A stretch of 64,000 nt of DNA from Streptomyces olivochromogenes (GTDB lineage: Bacteria > Actinomycetota > Actinomycetes > Streptomycetales > Streptomycetaceae), in assembly GCF_021538895.1 (NCBI RefSeq), contig NZ_JADDRL010000031.1:1-64000 (forward strand), written 5' to 3'. Below are positions 43,000-50,700 of this stretch, one piece after another. Under the pieces are notes generated by a model. It saw nothing but the letters and a program-made list of their open reading frames with translations, had not been told where the DNA came from and ran no database searches. Numbering within the stretch: position 1 is the first letter of the stretch; the number at the start of each line of letters is the position of its first letter. The translations under genes and the position numbers were made by a program.

Positions 43000-44202
43000 A
43001 TGCGGGTCGCTAGTGCGACGGTCCGCGCGGTGAACGGGCTGACCGCCCGTTGGGCGGGCACTACGGGGGACGGAACGGTGTTCTCGGCGGCGGGGGTGTG
43101 GCCGCTGCTGGCCTTCCTGGCCGACGGGGCCGCGGGGCCGGCGCGGGACGAGCTGTCCCGGGCGCTGGGACTGCCCGCGGAGCAGGCGGCGGGCGCGGCG
43201 CGGGAGTTGCTCGCCGCAATGGGGTCCGCGCAAGGGCTCGACACGGCTCTGGGGCTGTGGACCAAGCGCACGCTTCAGCTGCGCGAGGAGTGGGAGGGGG
43301 GACTGCCCGCCCAGGCCCACGGGGTACTGACCGGGGACCTCGGGGCGGACCGCGAGGCGCTGGACGCCTGGGCGGTGAAGCGGACCGGCGGGCTGATCGA
43401 CCGTATGCCGGTGCGGCTGACCGAGGACACCGAGATGGTGCTGGCGAGCGCGCTGGCCCTGCGGACGCGCTGGCTGAGGCCCTTCCACGAGGTGCCGTTG
43501 GAGACGGCGTACGAACCCTGGGCCACCACGGAGCGGCTGGGCCTGCGGCGCTCCAGTGCCGCGCTGGACCGGATCGGTGTGGCCGGCACGCCCGACGGGT
43601 TCGTCACCGAGCTGAAGGTGCTGGGGAGCAACGCCCTGGACGTCCACCTGCTGCTCGGCGAGGAGGGCATGACACCGGGGCAGGTGCTGGGAGCCGGCGT
43701 CGGCATCCTGGCGGGCCGGCACGCGGTCCTGCCCGGGCCCCGGCTGCCGTACGGGCACGTCGGACCGGGCCTGCGGGTGGAGAAGGTGCGCTCCATGGTG
43801 CCCGAGCCGCCGTCCCTGGACGTGACGACCGTGGCGTACGACATGAGGGCGAGCCACGACCTGCTGGAGCTGCACCGGCTGTTCGGTCTCACGACGGCAA
43901 CGGACACCTCGCACGGCCACTTCCCCGGCGTGAGCGGGTACCCGCTCGCCGTCGGGTCGGCCGAGCAGAACACGATGGCGAAGTTCGGCGCGCTGGGCTT
44001 CGAGGCGGCCGCGGTGACGGCGTTCGGCGTGGTCGGCGCGGGTGCGGCCGAGCTTCGCTACGTCACCACCAGGATCAGCGCCGCCTTCGACCGCCCCTTC
44101 GGCTTCCTGGCCCTGCACCGCCACACACGTCTCGTGCTGGCGGCGGGCTGGGTCACGGATCCGCTGCCGTTCCCCGAGTTCGACGGGGAGGAAGAGTGGT
44201 GA
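43000..44202 (+). CDS. Serpin-family protein 1
   Basis: A 400-aa cytoplasmic-looking serpin (no signal peptide), starting MRVASATVRAVNGLTARWAG. Recognisable features are FSAAGVWPLLAFLADGA (helix A/B region), the shutter-like VLASALALRTRWLRPF, HFPGVSG, and the hinge and reactive-centre region MAKFGALGFEAAAVTAFGVVGAGAAELR. The C-terminal strand is FDRPFGFLALHRHTRLVLAAGWV. The hinge keeps small Ala residues needed for loop insertion, so protease inhibition is plausible. Bacterial serpins are uncommon. Translationally coupled to a second copy. Confidence 0.85.
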   Translation: MRVASATVRAVNGLTARWAGTTGDGTVFSAAGVWPLLAFLADGAAGPARDELSRALGLPAEQAAGAARELLAAMGSAQGLDTALGLWTKRTLQLREEWEGGLPAQAHGVLTGDLGADREALDAWAVKRTGGLIDRMPVRLTEDTEMVLASALALRTRWLRPFHEVPLETAYEPWATTERLGLRRSSAALDRIGVAGTPDGFVTELKVLGSNALDVHLLLGEEGMTPGQVLGAGVGILAGRHAVLPGPRLPYGHVGPGLRVEKVRSMVPEPPSLDVTTVAYDMRASHDLLELHRLFGLTTATDTSHGHFPGVSGYPLAVGSAEQNTMAKFGALGFEAAAVTAFGVVGAGAAELRYVTTRISAAFDRPFGFLALHRHTRLVLAAGWVTDPLPFPEFDGEEEW

Positions 44203-45419
44203 GCGGGACGACCGGGGAAACGGTGCGCGCGGTCAACGGGCTGACGGCACGTTGGGCGGGGAGCTGTGCGCGGGGCACGGCCTTCTCGGCCGCCGGTGTC
44301 TGGCCGCTGCTGGCCTTCCTGGCCGACGGCGCGGCGGGCCCGGCGCGGGCCGAGCTGGCGCGGGCGCTCGGGGTGCCGGCGGAGCGGGCGGCCTTCGCGG
44401 CACGGGAGTTACTGGCCGTGCTGGACGCGATACCCGGCCTGGACTCGGCCCTCGGCCTGTGGACGGACCGCGCGCTGGAGCTGCGGGAGCAGTGGCGGGC
44501 CGGGCTGCCCGCCCAGGCACACGGGGTGCTCACCACGGACCTCGCGGCCTCCCAGGAGGCGCTGGACGCGTGGGCGGTGAAGCGGACCGGCGGGCTGATC
44601 GAGCGGATGCCCGTCACGCTCACCCCGGACGCCCGGATGGTGCTGGCCTCGGCGCTCGCCCTGCGCACGGACTGGCCGCACCCCTTCACGGAGCTGCCGC
44701 TGCGGCCGCGCGGCGGGCCGTGGCAGGGCCGCACGCTGCTCGGGCTGCACCGCAGGGGCGTACGGCCGGACCGGGTCGGTGTGACGAGCACGCCCGAGGG
44801 GCTCGTCACCTCGCTGAAGGTGCCGGGCGACAACGGCATCGACGTCCATCTGCTGCTCGGCGAGGAGCGGATGTCCCCCGGGCAGGTACTGCGGGCGGGC
44901 GTCGGCGTCCTGGAGCGCGCGCTCGCGGTGACCGGGGGCGGCCGGCTCCCGTACGGGCAGGCGGGTCCGGGCCTGTCGGTCGAGCGGGTGCCGTCCGTCA
45001 CGCCGGAGCCGCCGGCGCTGGACGTGACGACCGTGGCGTACCGGGTGGCGGCGGACCACGATCTGACGGTCCTGCACCAGTTGTTCGGGCTGACGTCCGC
45101 GCTGGACACCCGGCAGGGGCACTTCCCCGGCGTCAGCGGCTCCCCGCTCGCGCTCGGGGCGGCCGGGCAGTCGGCGGTCGCCGAGTTCGGCGCGCTCGGC
45201 TTCCGGGCGGCCGCGGCGACGGCCCTGATGCCGGTGGCGGGCAGCGGCCCGCCGCGGTTCCGCCACGAGACCACCGTCGTCCGGGCGCTGTTCGACCGTC
45301 CCTTCGGCTTCCTCGCCGCGCACCGGGAGACCCGTCTGGTCCTGGTGGCGGGCTGGGTCGCGGAGCCGAGCCCGTATCCGGCCCCGGACTTCAGGGGCGT
45401 TCCCGCTCCAGGACGCTGA
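44199..45419 (+). CDS. Serpin-family protein 2
   Basis: A 406-aa paralogue of serpin 1, starting with GTG (MSGTTGETVRAVNGLTARWAGS) and overlapping the serpin 1 stop by 4 bp (GTGA). All landmarks are conserved. The hinge and reactive-centre loop differ (VAEFGALGFRAAAATALMPVAGSGPPRF), so the target protease is probably different. Its 3' end overlaps the convergent MarR gene by 29 bp. Two serpins in one operon implies tandem duplication followed by specialisation of the reactive loop. Confidence 0.85.
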   Translation: MSGTTGETVRAVNGLTARWAGSCARGTAFSAAGVWPLLAFLADGAAGPARAELARALGVPAERAAFAARELLAVLDAIPGLDSALGLWTDRALELREQWRAGLPAQAHGVLTTDLAASQEALDAWAVKRTGGLIERMPVTLTPDARMVLASALALRTDWPHPFTELPLRPRGGPWQGRTLLGLHRRGVRPDRVGVTSTPEGLVTSLKVPGDNGIDVHLLLGEERMSPGQVLRAGVGVLERALAVTGGGRLPYGQAGPGLSVERVPSVTPEPPALDVTTVAYRVAADHDLTVLHQLFGLTSALDTRQGHFPGVSGSPLALGAAGQSAVAEFGALGFRAAAATALMPVAGSGPPRFRHETTVVRALFDRPFGFLAAHRETRLVLVAGWVAEPSPYPAPDFRGVPAPGR

Positions 45420-45831
45420 CACAGCGGGCGAGGAGGCCGGTCAGTGCCGCGCGCTCCTCGCCCGTGAACTCGGCGGCCAGCGCCCGCTCCACGCGTACGG
45501 CCCGGGCGTCGGCGTCGGCCATGACGGTGCGGCCCGCCTCGGTGAGGCGGGTCTCCAGCACGTTCTTGTGCCACTCGTGCGGGGTGCGCTCGATCAGTTC
45601 ACGGTCCTGGAGGTTCTTCAGGACCGTGTTCATGGTCGGCGGGGTGACCCCGCACAGCCGGGCCAGGGCCGCCGCGCTGATGCCGGGGTTGGCGGACAGG
45701 TGGAGCAGCGCAGCGTACTGGGCGACGGTCAGGCCCGCCGGCTTCAGGACCGCGGTCTTGGTCGCGTTGAGGGCCTGTTCGGCTCGCTTGAGGTGGGAGC
45801 CGAGGCGCTCGGCGGCGGGCATGGACGTCAT
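45391..45831 (-). CDS. MarR-family transcriptional regulator
   Basis: A 146-aa winged-helix repressor (alternative start three codons later, MPAAERLG). The DNA-binding domain is about residues 35-100: LTVAQYAALLHLSANPGISAAALARLCGVTPPTMNTVLKNLQDRELIERTPH. The wing reads NVLETRLTEAGR. It is divergent from the SMP-30 gene at 45960, with the palindrome TTAGAGCTCTAA in that gene's promoter as its likely operator. Its 3' end overlaps serpin 2 on the other strand. Confidence 0.9.
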   Translation of the reverse strand: MTSMPAAERLGSHLKRAEQALNATKTAVLKPAGLTVAQYAALLHLSANPGISAAALARLCGVTPPTMNTVLKNLQDRELIERTPHEWHKNVLETRLTEAGRTVMADADARAVRVERALAAEFTGEERAALTGLLARCVSVLERERP

Positions 45832-45886
45832 CTGCGCATGGTAGCCAGCGCGTACATCGATTCACGCCCACGCAAGCATTAATACA

Positions 45887-45916
45887 TTGACGATGATTAG
45901 AGCTCTAACTTAGGTT
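45887..45916 (+). promoter_or_regulatory. Promoter of the SMP-30 gene with embedded MarR-type operator
   Basis: TTGACG (45887-45892) and TAGGTT (45911-45916) with an 18-bp spacer form a good housekeeping-type promoter 43 bp before the gene. A perfect 12-bp palindrome TTAGAGCTCTAA (45897-45908) fills the spacer. A repressor bound there would block RNA polymerase directly. The divergent MarR gene is the obvious candidate. Confidence 0.65.
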
Positions 45917-45959
45917 CATATTCGTCATCAAGCGAGTAGCCGAATCGAGAGGCACCACT

Positions 45960-46943
45960 GTGTCCCGTTCGATCCACCGACGTACCTTCCTGACCGCCAC
46001 CGCCGCCCTGGCCGTCGCCGCGGCCGCCCCCGGCGCCCAAGCGGCCGAGAGGACCCACGTCTCCCCCGCCTTCACGCTGCCCGGTGACCGCGTCTATCCC
46101 GAGGGCATCGCGCTCGACCCGCGCACCGGCGACGCGTACGTCGGCTCGTTCGCGGACGGCACCGTGTACCGGGCCGCCCCCGGCCGGCGCACCGCCGAGG
46201 TCTTCCTGCCGGCCGGCGCGGACGGCCGGCACACCGCCAACGGCCTGAAGGCCGACCGCGCGGGCCGGCTCTGGGTCATCGACTCCAGCGCCGGCGTCGA
46301 CGTGTACGACCTGCGCGACCGCTCCCTGATCGCCCGCTTCGAGGTGCCGGGCAGCGGCCCGCGCATGGTCAACGACCTGGCGATCACCCCGGACGGCACG
46401 GCGTACCTCACCGACAGCCGCCGCCCGGTGCTCTACCGCGTCACGCCCGCCGACCTGGCCCGCGCCCGCGGCGGCCGCGCGGCCCTCACCCCGTACGTCG
46501 ACTTCAGCGGCGTCCTGGCCCCGCACCCCTCCGAAGCCTTCACCCTCAACGGCATCGTCGCCGACCCGGCCGGGCGCCGGCTGTTCGTCGTCGACATGAC
46601 CGGCGGCGACCTCTACCGGGTGGACGTGGCCACCGGAGCCATACGCCGGGTCGCCCTGCACGGCGGCGACCTGACCCACGGCGACGGCCTGGAGCTGGCC
46701 CACGGCACGCTCTGGGCGGCGCACAACACCGTGAACACGATCAGCCGCTGGCGGCTGTCGCCGGACGGCACCTCGGCCCGCCTGGAGCGCAGCCTCACCG
46801 ATCCCGCGCTCCAGATCCCGACCACGCTGGTCCGGGAGCGGGGGCGGCTGCTCGTGGTGCGGTCGCAGTTCGACAAGGGCGGGCCGATGGGACCCGGGGT
46901 GCCCGAGATCCCGTTCACCGTGGCGCGGGTGCACGGGATCTGA
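45960..46943 (+). CDS. Tat-exported SMP-30/gluconolactonase-like protein
   Basis: A 327-aa secreted protein starting with GTG. The signal peptide has a twin-arginine motif (HRRTFLTA), a hydrophobic core and cleavage after AQA near residue 28. The mature part is a six-bladed propeller of the SMP-30/LRE type, with YPEGIALDPRTGDAYVGSF, TANGLKADRAGRLWVID, MVNDLAITPDGTAYLTDS and HGDGLELAHGTLWAAHN. The acidic/Asn metal ligands of the family are visible (E near 48, N near 142, D near 224). A lactonase or similar hydrolase acting outside the cell is likely; the substrate is unknown. Likely repressed by the divergent MarR protein. Confidence 0.87.
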   Translation: MSRSIHRRTFLTATAALAVAAAAPGAQAAERTHVSPAFTLPGDRVYPEGIALDPRTGDAYVGSFADGTVYRAAPGRRTAEVFLPAGADGRHTANGLKADRAGRLWVIDSSAGVDVYDLRDRSLIARFEVPGSGPRMVNDLAITPDGTAYLTDSRRPVLYRVTPADLARARGGRAALTPYVDFSGVLAPHPSEAFTLNGIVADPAGRRLFVVDMTGGDLYRVDVATGAIRRVALHGGDLTHGDGLELAHGTLWAAHNTVNTISRWRLSPDGTSARLERSLTDPALQIPTTLVRERGRLLVVRSQFDKGGPMGPGVPEIPFTVARVHGI

Positions 46944-46954
46944 CGGCCGGCATC

Positions 46955-47543
46955 TCAGCCGCCGGCGAGCGCGACCAGTCTGACGAAGACCAGGTCGGGG
47001 TCGGTCGTCAGGTCGACGAGTTCGTCGAGGTCCTCGACCTGGCGGTCGGCGGCCAGGACGAAGAAGCCGTTGGCCAGGAGGGCGCGTTCGGCGATCTCGG
47101 CCTGGCGTTCCCAGTCGAGCGGCCGGGGTGTGCGCAGGCGGTAGCCGTTCAAGTCGGTCTCGGCGTCCTCGGGGCGGACGAGGCCGTTGAAGCGGTGGGC
47201 CGGGCGGGCGTTGTGGCGGGCGACCTCCTCCCGGACCCGCAGCCGGATCAGGTCGCGTACGGTCATCCGGTCCGGGAGGCCGGCGACCTCCCACGCGCCG
47301 GCCGGACTGAGGTCCGCCCAGTCACGGACTCCGTCCGCGCGACGAGCGCCTCGAACATCCGGCGCCCTCGACCGCGAAGCGGGCCCACGTCGCCGTGGGC
47401 GTGGCGGCACGGCCGAGGCCGTAGGCCACCGGGAGGAGGTCGCCGAGCTCCTCGTCGGAGATACGCGACAGGTCGATGCCTCGCACGTCGTGCGGAGGGG
47501 CCGGGTCGGTCAGCGCGCGTGTCAGACGCTCGGCGGTGTTCAT
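46955..47543 (-). pseudogene. Frameshifted companion gene of the WGR-DUF4132 cluster
   Basis: The start MNTAERLTRALTDPAPPHDV (ATG at 47543, AGGAG upstream) reads well to WARFAVEGAG, then hits TGA at 47322-47324. A second frame carries a short GC3-rich piece, RMFEALVART, and a third carries the rest from DGVRDWADLSPAGAW to the end DLVFVRLVALAGG. Joining them needs two single-base shifts, near 47370 and near 47335. The intact product would be about 195 aa, soluble, with VRDLIRLRVREEVARHNARPAHRFNGLVRPEDAE in the middle. I do not recognise a named family. It is divergent from the WGR gene and shares its inverted promoter element. Either a recent pseudogene or sequencing error. Confidence 0.65.
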
Positions 47544-47608
47544 CGGGCACTCCTGCGACCGGCCTCGAACTTCCGCCGGGCCGCGGCCAGGAGGGTGTCG
47601 TAGCGCAT
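47540..47608 (-). CDS. 22-aa ORF coupled to the frameshifted gene, possibly leaderless
   Basis: Encodes MRYDTLLAAARRKFEAGRRSAR. Its TGA overlaps the ATG of the frameshifted gene (ATGA), a coupling arrangement. Its own ATG lies exactly 7 nt after the last base of the predicted -10 GATGAT, so transcription would start at the ATG itself. It could be a short coupled leader ORF, or the real N-terminus of the next gene after another shift. Too short for family assignment. Confidence 0.4.
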   Translation of the reverse strand: MRYDTLLAAARRKFEAGRRSAR

Positions 47609-47614
47609 GAACGG

Positions 47615-47637
47615 ATCATCGCAGGGGCCACTGACAA
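47615..47637 (-). promoter_or_regulatory. RecA-NDp-like DNA-damage promoter, minus strand
   Basis: On the minus strand TTGTCAGTG (47637-47629), 8 nt, then GATGAT (47620-47615). This matches the mycobacterial RecA-NDp consensus TTGTCRGTG-N8-TANNNT except for the first base of the -10. It would drive the 22-aa ORF and the frameshifted gene. Confidence 0.6.
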
Positions 47638-47693
47638 CGCCATCGAGCTGCGGATTCACGGCTTCTGACGGGCAAGCGGAGGCGTTGTCAGTG
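47629..47693. repeat. 13-bp inverted repeat joining the two divergent promoters
   Basis: CACTGACAACGCC (47629-47641) and its perfect reverse complement (47681-47693) are separated by 39 bp. Each arm contains one TTGTCAGTG element pointing outward. The conserved GGCG immediately upstream of each element extends the symmetry beyond the promoter motif. Confidence 0.8.
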
Positions 47694-47707
47694 TGCCCCG
47701 TTACTGT
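47685..47707 (+). promoter_or_regulatory. RecA-NDp (PafBC-type) DNA-damage promoter of the WGR operon
   Basis: TTGTCAGTG (47685-47693), 8 nt, TACTGT (47702-47707) fits the consensus TTGTCRGTG-N8-TANNNT exactly. In mycobacteria this motif defines RecA-independent, PafBC-activated DNA-damage promoters. Predicted transcription start is about 47714, giving a leader of about 48 nt with GGAGGAGGGG before the GTG start at 47762. Confidence 0.75.
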
Positions 47708-47761
47708 GACCGCCACCTGAACGAGCGATCATCCGACCACCGAGTCGGCGGAGGAGGGGCT

Positions 47762-50700
47762 GTGGGGCGCTGGGAGTTGGTCGGCGACGGTTCGGCGAAG
47801 TTCTGGGAGGCGGAGGCCGAGGGCGACACCGTCACCGTGCGCTACGGGCGCATCGGCACGGACGGCCGTACGCAGGTGAAGGAGCTGGAGTCCGCCGAGG
47901 CGGCCGAGCGGTACCTGGCGAAGGTGGTCGCCGAGAAGGAGCGCAAGGGGTACGCGGAGGTCACGGACGAGGCCTCCGGGACCGCCACGCGGGCGGTCAC
48001 GGCGCAGGCCGCGCCCGCACCGGCGGACGTACGGAGCGGAGCGGAGGGCGCCCAGGGCGTGGTGTTCCCCGACGAGGAGTCCTTCGAGATGCCCGTCGGC
48101 TGGCGGCGGTTGGTGTACCCGAGGCGCGGCGGGATCGAGCGCAGCGTCCCCCGGCCGCACGCCGATGCCGCTGAGCTGGTGGCCGGCCGGCGGCAGGAGT
48201 CGGCGAGCTGGATCGAGGAGATGCTGTCCGCCCCGAAGAGCGACCAGCGGATCGTCGAGGACACCCGGGCGCACCTGAACGGCAGCCACAACCCGCTGGG
48301 CGCGGCCGTCGTGGCGCATCTGACCATGCACTACCAGCTGCCCGACGGCGTCTTCGCGGACACCTGGGTGCAGGACCACGGGCTGGCGTTCGCCGCCCGC
48401 GCGGTGGTGGAGTACTTCGACATCGAGCTCCACTACATGCAGTACGGGGGACGCCGGGAGGACCCCTGGATCTCCGCGCGCCCGGTGACCAGCCCCCTCG
48501 GCTTCCACGACGGACGGTCCAAGTTCGCCGACCGGATCCGCTTCCTGCTGGCCGCGGCGGACGAGGAGACCTACCGGCGGACGGTCGCGGCCCTGGCCGG
48601 CTGCCGCAGCGACGTGCGCCGCCGCATCGTCGTGTCCTACCTGGTGCCCGGCGAGCGCGACTGGGTCGAGGAGTGCTGCGCGGAGGCGGACAAGGCCGAG
48701 GGGGCGCTGAGGGCGATGCTGCTGTGCTCGCTGAACTCCCCCGAGCAGCTGGCCCACTTCGGCCGCAGCTTCCGCCTCGGCTACAACGACTGGACCATGT
48801 CGCTGGTCGCCACGCTCGCCGAGGGCACCGGCAAGGCCTTCGCGCCCGTGCTGGACGAGGCCATCGAGTCGGCGTACGGCTCCGACCGGGTCAAGGTCTT
48901 CGCCGGCGCCCTGGTGAAGCTGCCGACGGACAGCGCCTTCCACAGCCTCCTGACCCGTGTCGAGGACAAGCACGTCCGCCCGCACCTCCTGGAGGCGATG
49001 CGCTGCTACCCGGTCCGCGCCCTGCGCCTGCTGAGCGAGGTGGCGCGCGGCCCCGCCAAGTACGCGCCGATGGCCGAGCAGTTGCTGGCCTCGCACGTCC
49101 TCGCACACCCGGAACTGACCGCCGCCGCGCTGCCCGACCTGCCCGCCGAGGTCGCCGCCCACCTCGAACCCCTGCTCACCCGCACCGACCGGATGCCCGA
49201 GGCTCCGGCGGACGCGTTGCCCCCGCTGCTGGTCGACCCGCCGTGGACGAAGAAGCGTACGGCGCGCAAGGCCCGCGTGGCGGCCCAGATACCGGCGGCC
49301 CCGGCGCCGCGGGTCGTCTGGCAGCCGGACGAGCAGGAGGCCTGGGCCGGGACCACCTCCTGGTACAGCAATTGGCGCGGTGCGTACACCTGGAGCGATG
49401 AGATCAAGAAGCTCCAGCGGGGCGAGCAGCTCAAGGACGTCCGGGACGCCCGGCTGTTCGTGGCCGTCGCCGCGGACGTGGTCCGCCCACTGCTGGCCCA
49501 CTTCACCCCCGAGGACTACTGGGACGGCGAGAACGCGCTCAAGCCGGTGGCGGCGAAGCACGGTGTGCACGCCCTCCCGCTGCTGCTGCGCGCCTCCGCA
49601 CGGCACCCCGGCACGCTCGGCCCGCTGCTCCTGCCGTATCTCGACGTCGAGGTCGCCGGTCAGGTGTGCGACTGGCTGGCCCGGCTGAAGTCGGCCGACG
49701 CCACGGGCCGCGCCTGGCTGTCGCGGCACGGCCTGAGCGCCGTGCCCGTCCTGGTCCCGCACGCCGTGGGTCCGGTCGGCGTCGTGCGGCGCGGCGCCGA
49801 GAAGGCGCTGCGGCTGCTGGCGGCCGAGCACGGCGACGAGGCGGTCCTGCGGGCCGCCGCCGCATGCGGGCAGGAGGCCGCGGGCATCGTCGAGGAGCTG
49901 CTGGCCGCCGACCCGCTGGAGAGCGCCCTTCCCGCGCGTATCCCCGCCGTCGCCGCCTGGGCCGACCCGGCGGTGCTGCCGCAGCTGCTGCTCACGGAGG
50001 GCGGCGCGCTGCCCGCGGACGCGGTGCGGCACGCCCTCACCCTGCTCGCGCTGTCCAAGCCCGGCGAGGTCTACCCCGGCCTGGACACCCTGACCACGCA
50101 CTGCACCGCCGACTCCCTCGCCGACTTCGTCTGGGGCCTGTTCGAGCAGTGGCGGCTGTCCGGCATGCCCGCCAAGGACAGCTGGGCGCTGCACGCGCTG
50201 GGCTGGCTCGGCGACGACGAGACCGTACGCCGCCTCACTCCCGTGCTGCGCGCCTGGCCCGGCGACGGCGCGCACCACCGTGCCGTGGAGGGCCTGAGCG
50301 TCCTCGCGACGATCGGCACCGACGTGGCGCTGCTGCATCTGCACGGCATAGCCCAGCGGGTGCCGTTCAAGGCGCTCAAGGTCCGCGCCCAGGAGAAGAT
50401 CACCGAGGTCGCCGAGGGTCTGGGGCTCACGGCGGAGCAGCTGGGCGACCGTCTCGTCCCCGACTTCGGTCTCGACGCGGACGGCAGCACGGTCATCGAC
50501 TACGGCACGCGCAGCTTCACCGTGGGCTTCGACGAGCAGCTGCGCCCCTACGTCCGCGACTCCGACGGCAAGCGCCGCAAGGCCCTGCCGGCCCCCGGCG
50601 CCAAGGACGACCCGGAGCTGGCGCCCGCCGAGCGCAAGCGGTTCGCCGCGCTGAAGAAGGACGTCCGCACCGTCGCCACCGACCAGGTGCGCCGGCTGGA

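Noticed and set aside
41695..44124. An 809-aa minus-strand protein extending the DUF4190 gene upstream
   Set aside because: The extra 404 codons are antisense to serpin 1 and lack motifs; the GTG at 42912 has an AGGAG site.
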